Assembly: GCA_947629685.1 (NCBI GenBank)
Contig: CANREP010000005.1
Span: 1-64,000, forward strand
Source of the DNA: an uncultured Phascolarctobacterium sp.
GTDB lineage: Bacteria > Bacillota > Negativicutes > Acidaminococcales > Acidaminococcaceae
Direction of reading: 5' to 3'
Length of the DNA stretch: 64,000 nt
Shown: positions 34,017-44,595 of the stretch, in pieces
Layout of the letters: each line of letters starts with the position of its first letter
Numbering within the stretch: position 1 is the stretch's first letter
Made by a program: the position numbers and the translations under genes
The notes under the pieces: model-generated
Told to the model about the DNA's origin: nothing
Seen by the model: the letters and a program-made list of their open reading frames with translations, nothing else
Database searches by the model: none

Positions 34017-36856
34017 TGGTACCACCCGTTTTTCCTGGCCTGCGCCAGCACTTGTTTAATATATTGACCTGTATAGGACTTCTTATTTTTGGCTACTTCT
34101 TCGGGAGTGCCGCAGGCCACCAGCGTACCGCCCTTATCGCCTCCCTCGGGACCAAGGTCGACAATATAGTCTGCCGTTTTGATGACATCAAGGTTATGCT
34201 CGATGACAATAACACTGTCGCCAGCCTCCACCAGCCGCTGCAAAACTTCCAGCAGCTTATGTACATCGGCAATATGCAGCCCGGTAGTGGGCTCGTCTAA
34301 AATATATACTGTCCGTCCTGTACTGCGCCGCGAAAGCTCCGTCGCCAATTTAACGCGCTGAGCTTCGCCGCCTGACAACGTTGTTGCTGCCTGCCCCAAA
34401 TGGATATACCCCAGGCCTACATCCTGCAAAACTTCCAGCTTACGGGCAATACGGGGTATATTCTTAAAAAACTCCCAGGCCTCACTGACCGTCATGTCCA
34501 ATACTTCGGCAATAGTCTTACCTTTGTAATGCACTTCCAGCGTATCCCTGTTGTAGCGGGAACCGTGGCACACTTCACAGGGCACATAAACATCGGGCAG
34601 GAAATTCATTTCTATCTTGTTGACGCCGTCGCCGCGGCAGGCTTCACAGCGCCCGCCTTTGACATTGAAGCTGAAACGCCCCGGCTTATAACCGCGCGCT
34701 TTTGCCTCGTTAGTCTGGCTGAACAGTTCGCGGATAAAATCAAATACGCCCGTATATGTAGCCGGATTAGAACGCGGTGTGCGCCCGATCGGCGACTGGT
34801 CGATATTGATGACTTTATCAGTGTATTCCAAACCTTCGATGCTGCCGTATTCCGCAGGACGCACGCGGGCTCCGTGCAGCTTGGCAGCCAAAGCATTATA
34901 AAGTATATCGTTGATCAGCGTCGATTTACCGCTGCCGGAAACGCCGGTTACTACCGTAAAAACTCCCAGCGGTATGGACACGTCAATATTTTTCAAATTA
35001 TTGCCTTTAGCGCCTTTAACCGTGATATAACGTCCGTCACAGACACGTCGCTGTTTAGGCACGGCAATAAACTTACGGCCGCTCAGATACTGGCCGGTAA
35101 CAGAATTTTCTGCCAGCTTGATTTCTTCCGCCGTACCCTGGGCAACTACCTGCCCGCCATGTTCACCGGCGCCGGGGCCGATGTCGATGATTTCGTCTGC
35201 TGCATACATGGTTTCTTCATCATGCTCCACCACAAGCAGCGTATTGCCGAGGTCACGCAGATGTTTGAGCGTTTCCAGCAGCTTGCCGTTATCACGCTGA
35301 TGCAGGCCGATGCTGGGCTCGTCAAGAATATATAGTACGCCAGTCAAACCGCTGCCAATCTGCGTAGCCAGTCTGATGCGCTGCGCTTCGCCGCCAGACA
35401 GCGTACCGGCGCTGCGGTCCAGCGTCAGGTAGTCCAGTCCCACGTCGTTAAGGAAATGCAGCCGGGCCATAATTTCTTTCAGTACCTGACGAGCAATAAT
35501 CTGCTGCCTTTCCGTCAGCTGCAGCTTTTCAAAAAATTTAATACAGTCGCGCACAGTCAGCGCAGTTACCTGGCAGATATTCTTGCCCCCCACGAGAATG
35601 GACAGCACTTCTGGCTTCAGACGCGCTCCGTGACATACGGGACAAGGATTGCTGGTCATAAATTCTTCCAGTTCCTGGCGCATACTGTCAGAAAAAGCTT
35701 CGCGGTACTGTTTTTTCATAATCGGCAAAATACCGTCAAAAACAGTTTCGTGCAGCTTGGTTTCACCCTGCAGATTTTCATACCAGAACTGGTATTTTTC
35801 CTCGCCCGTGCCTTCCCATAACAGCTGCTGCACCTTGGCAGGCAGACTGTCCCAGGTATCGTTCAGGCTATAGCCAAAAGCAGCCAGTACTGCTTCCAGC
35901 TGTTTCATACGGTAAGAATTGAGATTGCTGCTGAAAGATTGAATCACTCCTTCGGCAAAAGTCTTGCTGCCGTCAGGTATAATCAGCGCCTTGTCAAACT
36001 CCATGTTCATACCCAACCCCGTGCAGGCCGGGCACGCTCCGTAAGGGTTATTGAAAGAAAACAGACGCGGCTCGATAGCCGGCAGGCTGATACCGCAGTC
36101 GTTGCAGGCAAAATGCTCACTATAAAGCTGAACTTCGCCGCCGATGACCGCTATCTCTACAAAACCGTCCGCCAGCTTCAAGGCCGTTTCCACAGAATCG
36201 GACAAACGCTGCTGGATGCCTTCACGTACAGCCAAGCGGTCGATAACGACAGAAATGCTGTGCTTCTTATTTTTTTCCAGCCTGATATCCTCATCAAGTG
36301 TAAAAACGCTGCCGTCCACAAATACTCTGACATAGCCTGCACGGCGCATTTCGTCAAAAACTCTGACATGCTCGCCTGTGCGTTGGCGCACCATAGGAGC
36401 CATAACCATGAATTTGGTTCCCTGCGCCAATTCCAGTACCCTGTCTACAATCTGCTGCACCGTCTGCTGTTCGATAAGCTTACCGCATTGTGGACAGTGC
36501 GGTTCTCCCGCACGTCCATACAAAAGACGCAGATAGTCATAAATCTCCGTCACCGTTCCCACTGTAGAACGAGGATTACGGCTGGTAGTCTTCTGGTCAA
36601 TGGAAATAGCCGGGCTGAGGCCCTCGATATAATCTACCTCCGGCTTGTCCATCTGTCCCAAAAACTGTCTGGCATATGCCGACAATGATTCCACATAGCG
36701 CCGCTGACCTTCAGCATAAATAGTATCAAAAGCCAGCGATGATTTTCCGCTGCCGGATAATCCGGTGATAACTACCATTTTATTGCGCGGTATTTCTACC
36801 GTTATATTTTTCAGATTGTGCTGTCTTGCACCTTTAACAATCAGTTTTTCCTGCAT
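34013..36856 (-). CDS. uvrA: Excinuclease ABC subunit A
   Basis: The damage-recognition ATPase of excision repair, 947 aa. It has two ABC ATPase halves: Walker [15 protein letters not shown] near residue 32 and [13 protein letters not shown] near 640, with signatures [13 protein letters not shown] and [13 protein letters not shown]. Zinc modules are visible in CNDCG...CPACTG (near 255-280) and CEACRGDG...CEVCHG (near 740-765). It follows uvrB by 18 bases. Confidence 0.98.
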   Translation of the reverse strand: MQEKLIVKGARQHNLKNITVEIPRNKMVVITGLSGSGKSSLAFDTIYAEGQRRYVESLSAYARQFLGQMDKPEVDYIEGLSPAISIDQKTTSRNPRSTVGTVTEIYDYLRLLYGRAGEPHCPQCGKLIEQQTVQQIVDRVLELAQGTKFMVMAPMVRQRTGEHVRVFDEMRRAGYVRVFVDGSVFTLDEDIRLEKNKKHSISVVIDRLAVREGIQQRLSDSVETALKLADGFVEIAVIGGEVQLYSEHFACNDCGISLPAIEPRLFSFNNPYGACPACTGLGMNMEFDKALIIPDGSKTFAEGVIQSFSSNLNSYRMKQLEAVLAAFGYSLNDTWDSLPAKVQQLLWEGTGEEKYQFWYENLQGETKLHETVFDGILPIMKKQYREAFSDSMRQELEEFMTSNPCPVCHGARLKPEVLSILVGGKNICQVTALTVRDCIKFFEKLQLTERQQIIARQVLKEIMARLHFLNDVGLDYLTLDRSAGTLSGGEAQRIRLATQIGSGLTGVLYILDEPSIGLHQRDNGKLLETLKHLRDLGNTLLVVEHDEETMYAADEIIDIGPGAGEHGGQVVAQGTAEEIKLAENSVTGQYLSGRKFIAVPKQRRVCDGRYITVKGAKGNNLKNIDVSIPLGVFTVVTGVSGSGKSTLINDILYNALAAKLHGARVRPAEYGSIEGLEYTDKVINIDQSPIGRTPRSNPATYTGVFDFIRELFSQTNEAKARGYKPGRFSFNVKGGRCEACRGDGVNKIEMNFLPDVYVPCEVCHGSRYNRDTLEVHYKGKTIAEVLDMTVSEAWEFFKNIPRIARKLEVLQDVGLGYIHLGQAATTLSGGEAQRVKLATELSRRSTGRTVYILDEPTTGLHIADVHKLLEVLQRLVEAGDSVIVIEHNLDVIKTADYIVDLGPEGGDKGGTLVACGTPEEVAKNKKSYTGQYIKQVLAQARKNGWYQ

Positions 36857-36874
36857 TTTCTTCTATATCCGCTC

Positions 36875-38881
36875 CTACTTCTTGCGTTTAGGCATCAGTT
36901 TCTGTCCCAGCTGTCCCTTAATAACGATCAATTTGTCACGCAGTTCGGCAGCCGCTTCAAAATCAAGAGCCTTAGCGGCTTCCTGCATCTGTTTTTCCAG
37001 TTCCCTTGCCAGCTTCTGCAGCTCCTTGGAAGATTTCTTCTTCAAGGACTTTTCTTCATAAGCTGCCGCGCCTTCGCCTTCGGCAACCTTAGTCAGCTTG
37101 ATGAGCTGGCGTTGTTCCTTGTATATCGTTCTTGGCACTATGCCGTGTTCCTGATTATAAGCCTGCTGCTTTTCCCGGCGTCTGTTAGTCTCATCGATTG
37201 CACGCTGCATAGAATCAGTAATCCTGTCGGCATACATGATGACCCGTCCATGCGCATTACGCGCTGCGCGGCCAATCGTCTGAATCATCGCCGTATCGCT
37301 GCGCAGAAAGCCTTCTTTATCCGCATCTAAAATAGCAATCAGCGATACTTCCGGCAAATCAAGTCCCTCGCGCAGCAGATTGATGCCTACCAGCACGTCA
37401 AATTTACCGGCTCGCAAGGCGTCAATTATCTCAGCCCTCTCAATCGTAGCTATCTCTGAATGCAGATAACGTACCCTCACACCGGCTTGTTTCAGATATT
37501 CTGTTAAATCTTCCGCCATACGCTTGGTAAGCGTCGTAACGAGGATGCGTTCGCCTGCGTCTGCTACTTTGTGGATTTCTCCCAGCAAATCATCTATCTG
37601 TCCTTTGATCGGACGTATTTCAATGGCAGGATCAAGCAGTCCCGTCGGCCTGATAATCTGCTCTACGGTCTGCTCCGACTGTTCCAGCTCATACTTTGCC
37701 GGCGTTGCCGAAACATAGATTACCTGATTAACCTGCTGCTGGAACTCGTCAAAAGTCAGCGGCCTGTTGTCAAAGGCAGAAGGCAGACGGAACCCGTGTT
37801 CTACCAGCATTTCCTTGCGGGAACGGTCGCCGGCATACATGGCCCTTATCTGCGGCAGGGTAACATGGGATTCATCAATCACCAGCAGAAAATCTTTCGG
37901 GAAATAATTTACCAGCGTAAACGGCGCTTCACCCGCTTTACGTCCGGCCAAATGACGGGAATAATTTTCGATGCCGGAGCAGTAGCCCATTTCATTCATC
38001 ATTTCCAAATCATAGTTGGTGCGCTGTTCCAGCCGTTGGGCCTCCAGCAGTTTACCGCGGGCGTTCAGGTCTTCCAGACGCTCTGCCAGCTCTGCCTTGA
38101 TGTCCTCCATGGCCCGTTCAAGGTTTTCCCGGCTGGTAACATAGTGGGAAGCCGGAAAAATAGCTACATGATTTCTCTGCGCCAAGATTTCACCAGTCAG
38201 CACATCGATTTCCATGATGCGCTCCACTTCATCGTCAAACATCTCGATGCGCACAGCTTTTTCGCCGTAGGCCGCCGGGATGACTTCGATGACGTCGCCG
38301 CGTACTCTGAACGTGCCGCGTTTAAAATCAATATCATTACGGTCATACTGTATTTCTACCAGCTTATGCAGTATCTTCTGACGGTCAATAACCTGACCCA
38401 GACGCAGAGAAAGCACCATATCATAATATTCCTGCGGCGCGCCTAAGCCGTAAATACAGGACACGCTGGCTACAATGATAACATCCCGCCGTTCAAATAA
38501 AGCGCTGGTAGCCGAGTGACGCAGTTTATCTATCTCGTCGTTAATAGAAGCGTCTTTTTCGATATATGTGTCTGACTGAGGAATATACGCTTCCGGCTGA
38601 TAATAATCATAATAGGAAACAAAATACTCCACGGCATTTTCCGGGAAGAACGCTTTCAGCTCGCTGGCCAGCTGGGCCGCCAGCGTCTTATTGTGTGCGA
38701 TTACCAGCGTAGGTTTACGCACTTTATTGATTACCTGGGCAACTGTATAGGTCTTACCCGTACCCGTAGCACCCAATAGCACCTGAGCGTGCAGTCCGCG
38801 TTCAACACCGTCAGCCAGCTTATCAATCGCCTGCGGCTGATCGCCCGCCGGCTCAAAAGGCGCCTGAATCTTAAAATCCAT
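36875..38881 (-). CDS. uvrB: Excinuclease ABC subunit B
   Basis: UvrB is the helicase-like subunit that verifies damage. Walker [11 protein letters not shown] is near residue 38; the beta-hairpin region [21 protein letters not shown] is near 90; [10 protein letters not shown] near 340 and the motif V-VI region with [14 protein letters not shown] near 545 follow. A C-terminal UVR/coiled-coil motif ([17 protein letters not shown]) contacts UvrC. At 668 aa it is full length, and it starts 9 bases after the exoA stop. Confidence 0.98.
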   Translation of the reverse strand: MDFKIQAPFEPAGDQPQAIDKLADGVERGLHAQVLLGATGTGKTYTVAQVINKVRKPTLVIAHNKTLAAQLASELKAFFPENAVEYFVSYYDYYQPEAYIPQSDTYIEKDASINDEIDKLRHSATSALFERRDVIIVASVSCIYGLGAPQEYYDMVLSLRLGQVIDRQKILHKLVEIQYDRNDIDFKRGTFRVRGDVIEVIPAAYGEKAVRIEMFDDEVERIMEIDVLTGEILAQRNHVAIFPASHYVTSRENLERAMEDIKAELAERLEDLNARGKLLEAQRLEQRTNYDLEMMNEMGYCSGIENYSRHLAGRKAGEAPFTLVNYFPKDFLLVIDESHVTLPQIRAMYAGDRSRKEMLVEHGFRLPSAFDNRPLTFDEFQQQVNQVIYVSATPAKYELEQSEQTVEQIIRPTGLLDPAIEIRPIKGQIDDLLGEIHKVADAGERILVTTLTKRMAEDLTEYLKQAGVRVRYLHSEIATIERAEIIDALRAGKFDVLVGINLLREGLDLPEVSLIAILDADKEGFLRSDTAMIQTIGRAARNAHGRVIMYADRITDSMQRAIDETNRRREKQQAYNQEHGIVPRTIYKEQRQLIKLTKVAEGEGAAAYEEKSLKKKSSKELQKLARELEKQMQEAAKALDFEAAAELRDKLIVIKGQLGQKLMPKRKK

Positions 38882-38890
38882 AATCTCACC

Positions 38891-39643
38891 TTATTTTAAC
38901 TGTAAACCTACAGGACAGTGGTCACTGCCCATAACGTCCGAATAAATTACCGCGTCTTCAATTCTGTCGGCAAGCTTTTCTGATACTATAAAATAATCGA
39001 TACGCCAACCAGCGTTTTTCTCACGTGCCTTAAACATGTAACTCCACCAGCTGTAAGCACCCGTCTTATCAGGATACAGATAACGGAAAGAATCAACAAA
39101 ACCGCTGGCTAAAAGTTCAGTCATCTTACCGCGTTCTTCATAGGTAAAACCGGCATTACCAACATTTGTCTTAAAATTCTTCAAATCTATTTCATTATGG
39201 GCTACATTCAAGTCGCCGCAGATGATGACCGGTTTTTTCTCATCCAGTTCTTTCACATAGCTGCGGAATGCATCTTCCCACACCATGCGGTACTCCAAGC
39301 GCTCCAGCCCGCGCTGAGCGTTAGGCGTATATACGTTCACCAGATAAAAGTCGGTAAATTCGGCAGTAATCACCCTGCCTTCTTTATCGTGTTCTTCAAT
39401 GCCTAATCCATAACTGACACTGAGCGGCTTAGTCTTACTGAATACCGCCGTACCGCTGTAACCTTTCTTTTCCGCACTATTCCAATATTCTTCATAGCCG
39501 TCAAAAACAAATGCTGCCTGCTCCCGCTGCATTTTAGTTTCCTGCACACAGAAAATATCAGCGTCTGCACTGTCCATAAAATCTTGAAAACCTTTATTCA
39601 TACACGCCCGCAGGCCGTTAACATTCCATGAAATAAGCTTCAT
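38891..39643 (-). CDS. exoA: Exodeoxyribonuclease III / AP endonuclease
   Basis: An AP endonuclease of the exonuclease III family. Metal and catalytic motifs are visible: [11 protein letters not shown] at the N-terminus, VQETKMQ near 35, [13 protein letters not shown] near 145, and [10 protein letters not shown] at the end. At 250 aa it is full length. Of the two tandem ATGs, the second (39643) has better spacing from AGGAGG. It begins a repair operon continuing into uvrB, uvrA and uvrC, which couples base- and nucleotide-excision functions. Confidence 0.95.
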   Translation of the reverse strand: MKLISWNVNGLRACMNKGFQDFMDSADADIFCVQETKMQREQAAFVFDGYEEYWNSAEKKGYSGTAVFSKTKPLSVSYGLGIEEHDKEGRVITAEFTDFYLVNVYTPNAQRGLERLEYRMVWEDAFRSYVKELDEKKPVIICGDLNVAHNEIDLKNFKTNVGNAGFTYEERGKMTELLASGFVDSFRYLYPDKTGAYSWWSYMFKAREKNAGWRIDYFIVSEKLADRIEDAVIYSDVMGSDHCPVGLQLK

Positions 39644-39770
39644 CATCTTCCTCCTTAAATTTATGACATTATGCTAATCAACAAAAATTATCTATTGTTA
39701 TTGTATCATCAGCAGATTTTTTTTTAAAGCTCTTTCACGCAAATTTCGCAAACCTTTGTTTAAGAAAAAA

Positions 39771-39795
39771 TCCCTGCACAGATAATATGCAGGGA
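39771..39795 (-). terminator. Terminator of the M20 peptidase gene
   Basis: An 8-bp stem TCCCTGCA/TGCAGGGA (loop of 9) is followed on the minus strand by TTTTTTC, 18 bases past the peptidase stop. Confidence 0.85.
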
Positions 39796-39812
39796 ACTGT
39801 AAAAATATTATT

Positions 39813-40940
39813 TTATTTTTCTTCTGCTGCCAGACGGATAATTTCATAAACCCATTGAGCAGTACCAAACAGGTCGTCTTCTTTGAGATATTCTTCTGTC
39901 GTATGAACATTGCTCATACCTGTCGCCAGCAGCGCGCAGGGTAAACCGTAACCGCATAAATAATTGCCGTCGCTGCAGCCGCCCGTCGTCTTCAAAACAG
40001 AGCTGCGTCCCATTTTTTCTGCGGCCTGCTGCGCCAGAGTGATACATTTATGATTGCGATCCACAGCTACTGCCGGGCAGCCTTCGCGCACATCAATATC
40101 CACCTTGCCGCCGCTTGCTTCCACAGCAGAAGTAATCACGGCGCAAACATCATCTTTCAGCTTCTCCAGTTTTTCTACATTAAGCGAGCGCATATCCACA
40201 ACAAATTCTGCCTGCGGCGCAACCACATTATTGCCAACACCGGCATGAAAGACGCCGACATTTAAAGTCGTTTCCTCATCAATCCTGCCATAAGCCGGCA
40301 GTCTGTGCAATGCTTCTGCTGCCAGCATAATGGCGTTAATACCTTTTTCCGGCGCAATACCCGCATGAGCAGCCTTGCCGGTTATCTTAACGTATAGTTC
40401 GTATAATTTAGGCGCTGCATAAACAATTTCTCCGATATCGCCGCCAATATCCAGACAGTAACCAAAATCAGCCCTGATACGCGCCTTATCCATATTAACA
40501 ACGCCTAAACAGCCAATTTCTTCGCCAATAGTAAAACATAACTGGATATCGCCATGAGGAACATTATCTTCCTTAAGGGCGCGGACAGCTTCCAGAGCCG
40601 CTGCTATCCCAACTTTGTCATCGCCGCCCAGCGTCGTCGTTCCGTCAGAATAAAGGACGCCGTCTTTGCGGATAACTTTTGTCCCCGTTGCCGGCGACAC
40701 CGAATCCATATGCGCTTCAAAAAACAGTACGGGCGCTTGGGGACAATTCCCTTTTATATAGGCCCAGACATTGCCGCAGGTACCGCCAACTTTTGCTCCG
40801 GCATCGTCCATCTCTGCTGCTATGCCCATCTCCTGCAGTTTGCGCAAAAGCAGCTCTGCTTCCTGACGTTCATCTTTACTGGGACAAGGAACACTTACCA
40901 GTTCAGTAAATTCTTCTATCAATCTTTCTTTATTCAGCAT
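39813..40940 (-). CDS. M20-family metallopeptidase (PepT-like)
   Basis: A 375-aa zinc aminopeptidase-type protein. Metal and catalytic positions are visible: EAHMDSVSPATGTK near residue 75, the bridging Asp in TLGGDDKVGIAAAL near 108, the Glu pair in TIGEEIGCLG near 138, and a late His in MSNVHTTEEYLKEDD near 345. It most resembles tripeptide aminopeptidase (PepT) relatives of Firmicutes, which cut tripeptides or act as di-/tripeptidases. The ATG at 40940 is preferred over one two codons earlier. It stands alone between two terminators. Confidence 0.9.
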   Translation of the reverse strand: MLNKERLIEEFTELVSVPCPSKDERQEAELLLRKLQEMGIAAEMDDAGAKVGGTCGNVWAYIKGNCPQAPVLFFEAHMDSVSPATGTKVIRKDGVLYSDGTTTLGGDDKVGIAAALEAVRALKEDNVPHGDIQLCFTIGEEIGCLGVVNMDKARIRADFGYCLDIGGDIGEIVYAAPKLYELYVKITGKAAHAGIAPEKGINAIMLAAEALHRLPAYGRIDEETTLNVGVFHAGVGNNVVAPQAEFVVDMRSLNVEKLEKLKDDVCAVITSAVEASGGKVDIDVREGCPAVAVDRNHKCITLAQQAAEKMGRSSVLKTTGGCSDGNYLCGYGLPCALLATGMSNVHTTEEYLKEDDLFGTAQWVYEIIRLAAEEK

Positions 40941-40973
40941 ATGCACGCCCTCCTATATTGATAAACTATTGAA

Positions 40974-41002
40974 AAAACCTGCTGAAAACATCAGCAGGTT
41001 TT
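40974..41002 (-). terminator. Terminator of glmS
   Basis: A 12-bp stem AAAACCTGCTGA with its complement (loop of 5), U run on the minus strand, immediately downstream of the glmS stop. Confidence 0.88.
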
Positions 41003-41007
41003 GTATT

Positions 41008-42837
41008 TTATTCTACAGTTACAGATTTAGCAAGATTTCTCGGCTTGTCCACATCGCAGCCGCGTGTCAGAGCCGCATAGTAGGACAGCAGCTGCAGCGG
41101 CAATACTGCCAGCAGCGGCGCCAGATATTTATCAGTTTTGGGAATATAGATAACATGATCAGCATATTTTGCCAGAGAAGTATCGCCTTCAAAGCCGATA
41201 GCGATAACTACTGCTTCGCGCGCCTTTACTTCCTGCAGGTTGCTGACAGTCTTGTCATAAACGTCTTCCTGAGTAGCAAGTACGATAACCGGCACACCGG
41301 AAACAATAAGAGCCAGCGTGCCATGCTTTAATTCGCCGGCAGCATAAGCTTCCGCATGAATATAGGAAATCTCTTTCAGCTTCAAAGCGCCTTCCAGAGC
41401 AACTGCATAGTCAAGACTGCGTCCCAGGAAGAAAGCATCTTCACAGCTGCCGTATTCACGGGCAAAAACTTTGATTTGATCAACATTTTCCAGCATCTTA
41501 TGAATCTGCTCAGGAATGAAAGTCAGACCATGTACCAGTTCAGCAGCTTTTGCTTCGCTTAAAGAACCGCGCAGACGGCCTACGTAAATTGCCAGCATCA
41601 GCATAGCGAGCAACTGGGTAGTATAAGCCTTTGTAGAAGCAACGGCAATTTCCGGGCCGGCATAGGTATATACAACCTGGTCAGCTTCACGGGCAATAGA
41701 AGAGCCGACAACATTAGTTACTGCCAAAGTGCGCGCACCCAGGCGTTTTGCTTCGCGCAGTGCTGCCAAAGTGTCGCTGGTTTCGCCGGACTGACTGATA
41801 ACGATAGTCAGGCTGTTACCGTCCACCAACGGGCTGCGATAACGGAACTCGCTGGCAATATCCACTTCTACAGGCACACGGGCCAGCTGTTCCAGATAAT
41901 ATTTGCCGACGATACCGGCATGATAAGCAGTGCCGCAGGCCACAATGAAAATCTTATTGATGCCCTGCAGTTCTTCTGCCGTCCAGTTCAGTTCCGGGAA
42001 AGTAATGATATTGTTTTCGCCATCGACACGGCCGGTCATGGTATCGCGCATAGCTTTCGGCTGTTCGTAAATCTCTTTCAGCATAAAATGCTCAAAACCG
42101 CCTTTTTCAGCAGCTTCTGCATTCCAGTTTACTTCAAAAACTTTTTTATTGATCGGCGTACCGTTGATATCCTGTACCCAGACGCCGTCTTTCGTAACGG
42201 TAGCAATCTCACCGTCGCTCATAATATAGGTGCGGCGGGTATGGTTGATGATAGCCGGAATATCGGAAGCAATAAAGTTTTCTCCCTCGCCCAGACCGAT
42301 TACCAGCGGGTTATCTTTCTTCGTGCAGATAATCTTATCCTGTTCCGCTTCGCACATAAATACCAGAGAATAGGAGCCTTTGATAAGGCGAAGTACTTTT
42401 TTAACCGTGCTTTCAAAATCACCGTCAAACTGGTCTGCCATCAGGTGTGCTACTACTTCTGTATCAGTTTCGGATATGAAGTTATGGCCTTTAGCAATCA
42501 GCTCTTCTTTTAATTTCAAATAGTTTTCGATAATACCGTTATGTACGACGACAAATTTGCCGCTGCCATCAGTATGAGGATGGGCGTTACGATCCGACGG
42601 ACGGCCGTGTGTTGCCCAACGGGTATGACCGATACCCATGCAGCCTTCCGGCATATTGCCTTCCAGCTTCTGACGCAGAGCATCCAGACGGCCAACACAT
42701 TTATCCACACGGATGCTGCCTTTTTCCATTACGGCAATACCTGCGGAGTCATAGCCGCGGTATTCAAGCTTACTCATACCATCAAGCAAAAACGGAGCAG
42801 CCTGTTTTAAACCAATATAACCAACGATACCACACAT
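41008..42837 (-). CDS. glmS: Glutamine-fructose-6-phosphate aminotransferase (isomerizing)
   Basis: GlmS makes glucosamine-6-phosphate, the entry to amino-sugar and wall synthesis. The N-terminal nucleophile Cys2 (MCGIVGYIG) and GHTRWATHG near 72 define the class II glutaminase; two SIS sugar-isomerase domains follow (VACGTAYHAGIVGKYYLE near 300, LGRSLDYAVALEGALKLKEISYIHAEAY near 470), ending in the conserved PRNLAKSVTVE. At 609 aa it is full length. A self-cleaving glmS ribozyme lies in the leader, so its product should shut down the message. Confidence 0.98.
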   Translation of the reverse strand: MCGIVGYIGLKQAAPFLLDGMSKLEYRGYDSAGIAVMEKGSIRVDKCVGRLDALRQKLEGNMPEGCMGIGHTRWATHGRPSDRNAHPHTDGSGKFVVVHNGIIENYLKLKEELIAKGHNFISETDTEVVAHLMADQFDGDFESTVKKVLRLIKGSYSLVFMCEAEQDKIICTKKDNPLVIGLGEGENFIASDIPAIINHTRRTYIMSDGEIATVTKDGVWVQDINGTPINKKVFEVNWNAEAAEKGGFEHFMLKEIYEQPKAMRDTMTGRVDGENNIITFPELNWTAEELQGINKIFIVACGTAYHAGIVGKYYLEQLARVPVEVDIASEFRYRSPLVDGNSLTIVISQSGETSDTLAALREAKRLGARTLAVTNVVGSSIAREADQVVYTYAGPEIAVASTKAYTTQLLAMLMLAIYVGRLRGSLSEAKAAELVHGLTFIPEQIHKMLENVDQIKVFAREYGSCEDAFFLGRSLDYAVALEGALKLKEISYIHAEAYAAGELKHGTLALIVSGVPVIVLATQEDVYDKTVSNLQEVKAREAVVIAIGFEGDTSLAKYADHVIYIPKTDKYLAPLLAVLPLQLLSYYAALTRGCDVDKPRNLAKSVTVE

Positions 42838-42864
42838 ATGTCAGTATCCTCCTTAAAAATTTTT

Positions 42865-43008
42865 AACCATTCTGCTGCCGGGCCTTTGTCCCTGCCGTTA
42901 CCGGCAGTATTTGTACCCAGCTTTACGGCCTGCAGCAAGCCGAGAGGCATCCGCTGACTTTTCGACAACCTCTTTCCTCGTCTGCCGCGCTACTGCGGCA
43001 CCTGCGCT
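42865..43008 (-). ncRNA. glmS ribozyme (glucosamine-6-phosphate-responsive)
   Basis: The minus-strand leader of glmS contains the ribozyme's conserved blocks in order: cleavage context A-GCGC (cut expected between 43008 and 43007), GACGAGG, GGTT-TCGA, GCGGATGCCTCTCGG, and the 3' domain GGGACAAAGG. These match the known Bacillus ribozyme arrangement. The 3' edge is approximate; the ribosome site AAGGAGG lies about 10 bases beyond. Binding of glucosamine-6-phosphate would cleave the mRNA and lower GlmS. Confidence 0.92.
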
Positions 43009-43087
43009 ATCCACATTATGTGCTGTAAGCACACAACATGCCGCGCAGGCCGGTCAGCCCCCGCGGCACATCTATGTGATTTACATT

Positions 43088-43116
43088 ATTTTACTATACT
43101 ATTATCTTTTGGTCAA
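43088..43116 (-). promoter_or_regulatory. glmS promoter
   Basis: TTGACC (43111-43116) and TAAAAT (43088-43093) are 17 bp apart. Transcription would start near 43081. About 70 bases of GC-rich, hairpin-forming leader (roughly 43015-43075, including GCCGCG/CGCGGC and GTGTGC/CAGCACAT stems) then precede the ribozyme cleavage site. Confidence 0.78.
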
Positions 43117-43169
43117 TTAAATATATTATTGCCAAAGTTTTAAGTTTTCAGGCTAAATATCGTAACTTT

Positions 43170-44510
43170 TTATGCCAGTTCTTTTGTTACTACATCAGCA
43201 ATAGCGCTGGCAATCTTTTCCAGCCTGTTCTGTTCGGGCCCTTCTGCCATGATACGGATCAGAGGCTCCGTGCCGGAAGCACGTACAAGGATCTGTCCGT
43301 TATCGCCCAATTCTTCCTGATATTTTTTAATAACCGCCTGGATTGCAGCATTCTCCTGCCAGCCGTTTTTATCGGCAACGCGCACATTCATCAGCACCTG
43401 CGGATATTTGGTCATCATCGCGCCAAGTTCGGAAAGAGATTTATTATTCTTGACCATAGCGCAGAGCAGCTGCACCGCAGTCAGTATACCGTCGCCGGTC
43501 TTAGCGTATTCAGAGAAAATAATATGCCCGGACTGTTCGCCGCCCAGAGAATATCTGTTTTTCAGCATCTCTTCCAATACATATCTGTCGCCTACAGCAG
43601 TCTTGACCGTTTTACCGCCCATATCTTTCATCGCTTTATGCAGGCCAACATTACTCATGACCGTGGTCACAAGCATATTGTCATGCAGTTTGCCCTGCTT
43701 CATAAGCTCAGCGGCACAGATAAGCATAATCTGGTCGCCGTCCAAAGCTTCGCCGTTTTCATCCACTGCCAAACAGCGGTCAGCGTCGCCGTCATTGGCG
43801 ATGCCAAGCTGTGCGCCTTCTTCCACCACTTTTTTCTGCAGCGCTTCCAGGTGCGTCGAGCCGCAGCCATTATTGATGTTGATTCCATTGGGCTCGTTAA
43901 AAATAGTTACCACTTCTGCCCCCAGTCCGCGCAGGATTACCGGCGCAATCTCGCTGTTGGCGCCATTAGAGCAGTCCATTACTACTTTAAGGCCGTTTAA
44001 CTTGGTGTAAGCAGTGCTCAGGATATGTTTAACATATTTTTCCGCCAAACCTGTTTCATAAATAATCGTTCCGACACTGGACCCGCTGGCAGCTTTCTGA
44101 TATTCGATAGGCTGAGCAACGATAGCCGCAATCTCATCTTCTACTGCATCAGGAAGTTTATGGCCTGTCTGCGAAAAGAACTTGATACCGTTGTCTTCAA
44201 AAGGATTGTGGGAAGCAGAAATAACTACGCCTGCATTAGCCTTGACCTCAGAAGTAAGGAAAGATACAGCCGGCGTCGGCATAACTCCCAGCAGGTGAGC
44301 GTTACCGCCGGCAGAACAAATACCCGCTGCCAATGCGCTTTCCAGCATGGGGCCACTGCGCCTTGTATCGCGTCCGATGATGATTTTGGGACTGGCAACC
44401 TCCCTGCCAAAATATGTTGCCGCCGCATATCCCAACTTGAACGCCAGTTCCGGCGTTAATTCCACATTAGCGATACCGCGGACACCGTCAGTACCAAATA
44501 AACGTGCCAT
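43170..44510 (-). CDS. glmM: Phosphoglucosamine mutase
   Basis: GlmM converts glucosamine-6-phosphate to glucosamine-1-phosphate. The phosphoserine loop VVISASHNPFEDNGIK is near residue 97, the metal-binding loop GIANDGDADRCLAVD near 238, sugar loop GGEQSGHI near 325, and the C-terminal phosphate site VRASGTEPLIRIMAEG near 410. At 446 aa it is full length. It closes the cdaA-ybbR-FAD protein-glmM cluster, which is conserved in Firmicutes and known to link c-di-AMP with wall precursors. glmS follows with its own promoter. Confidence 0.97.
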   Translation of the reverse strand: MARLFGTDGVRGIANVELTPELAFKLGYAAATYFGREVASPKIIIGRDTRRSGPMLESALAAGICSAGGNAHLLGVMPTPAVSFLTSEVKANAGVVISASHNPFEDNGIKFFSQTGHKLPDAVEDEIAAIVAQPIEYQKAASGSSVGTIIYETGLAEKYVKHILSTAYTKLNGLKVVMDCSNGANSEIAPVILRGLGAEVVTIFNEPNGININNGCGSTHLEALQKKVVEEGAQLGIANDGDADRCLAVDENGEALDGDQIMLICAAELMKQGKLHDNMLVTTVMSNVGLHKAMKDMGGKTVKTAVGDRYVLEEMLKNRYSLGGEQSGHIIFSEYAKTGDGILTAVQLLCAMVKNNKSLSELGAMMTKYPQVLMNVRVADKNGWQENAAIQAVIKKYQEELGDNGQILVRASGTEPLIRIMAEGPEQNRLEKIASAIADVVTKELA

Positions 44511-44595
44511 GAAAAAACCTCCGCTTCATCGTAAATAATTTCTCTTGCATCTATAACATATTATTATAAACTTTTTTCTTCTCTCAGGCAAATAT

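Noticed and set aside
34400..36688. Long plus-strand frames opposite uvrA
   Set aside because: Antisense shadows of uvrA with no family resemblance or ribosome site.
39698..39910. 70-codon minus-strand frame past the M20 peptidase
   Set aside because: It overlaps the peptidase 3' end and its terminator in another frame and shows no start site.
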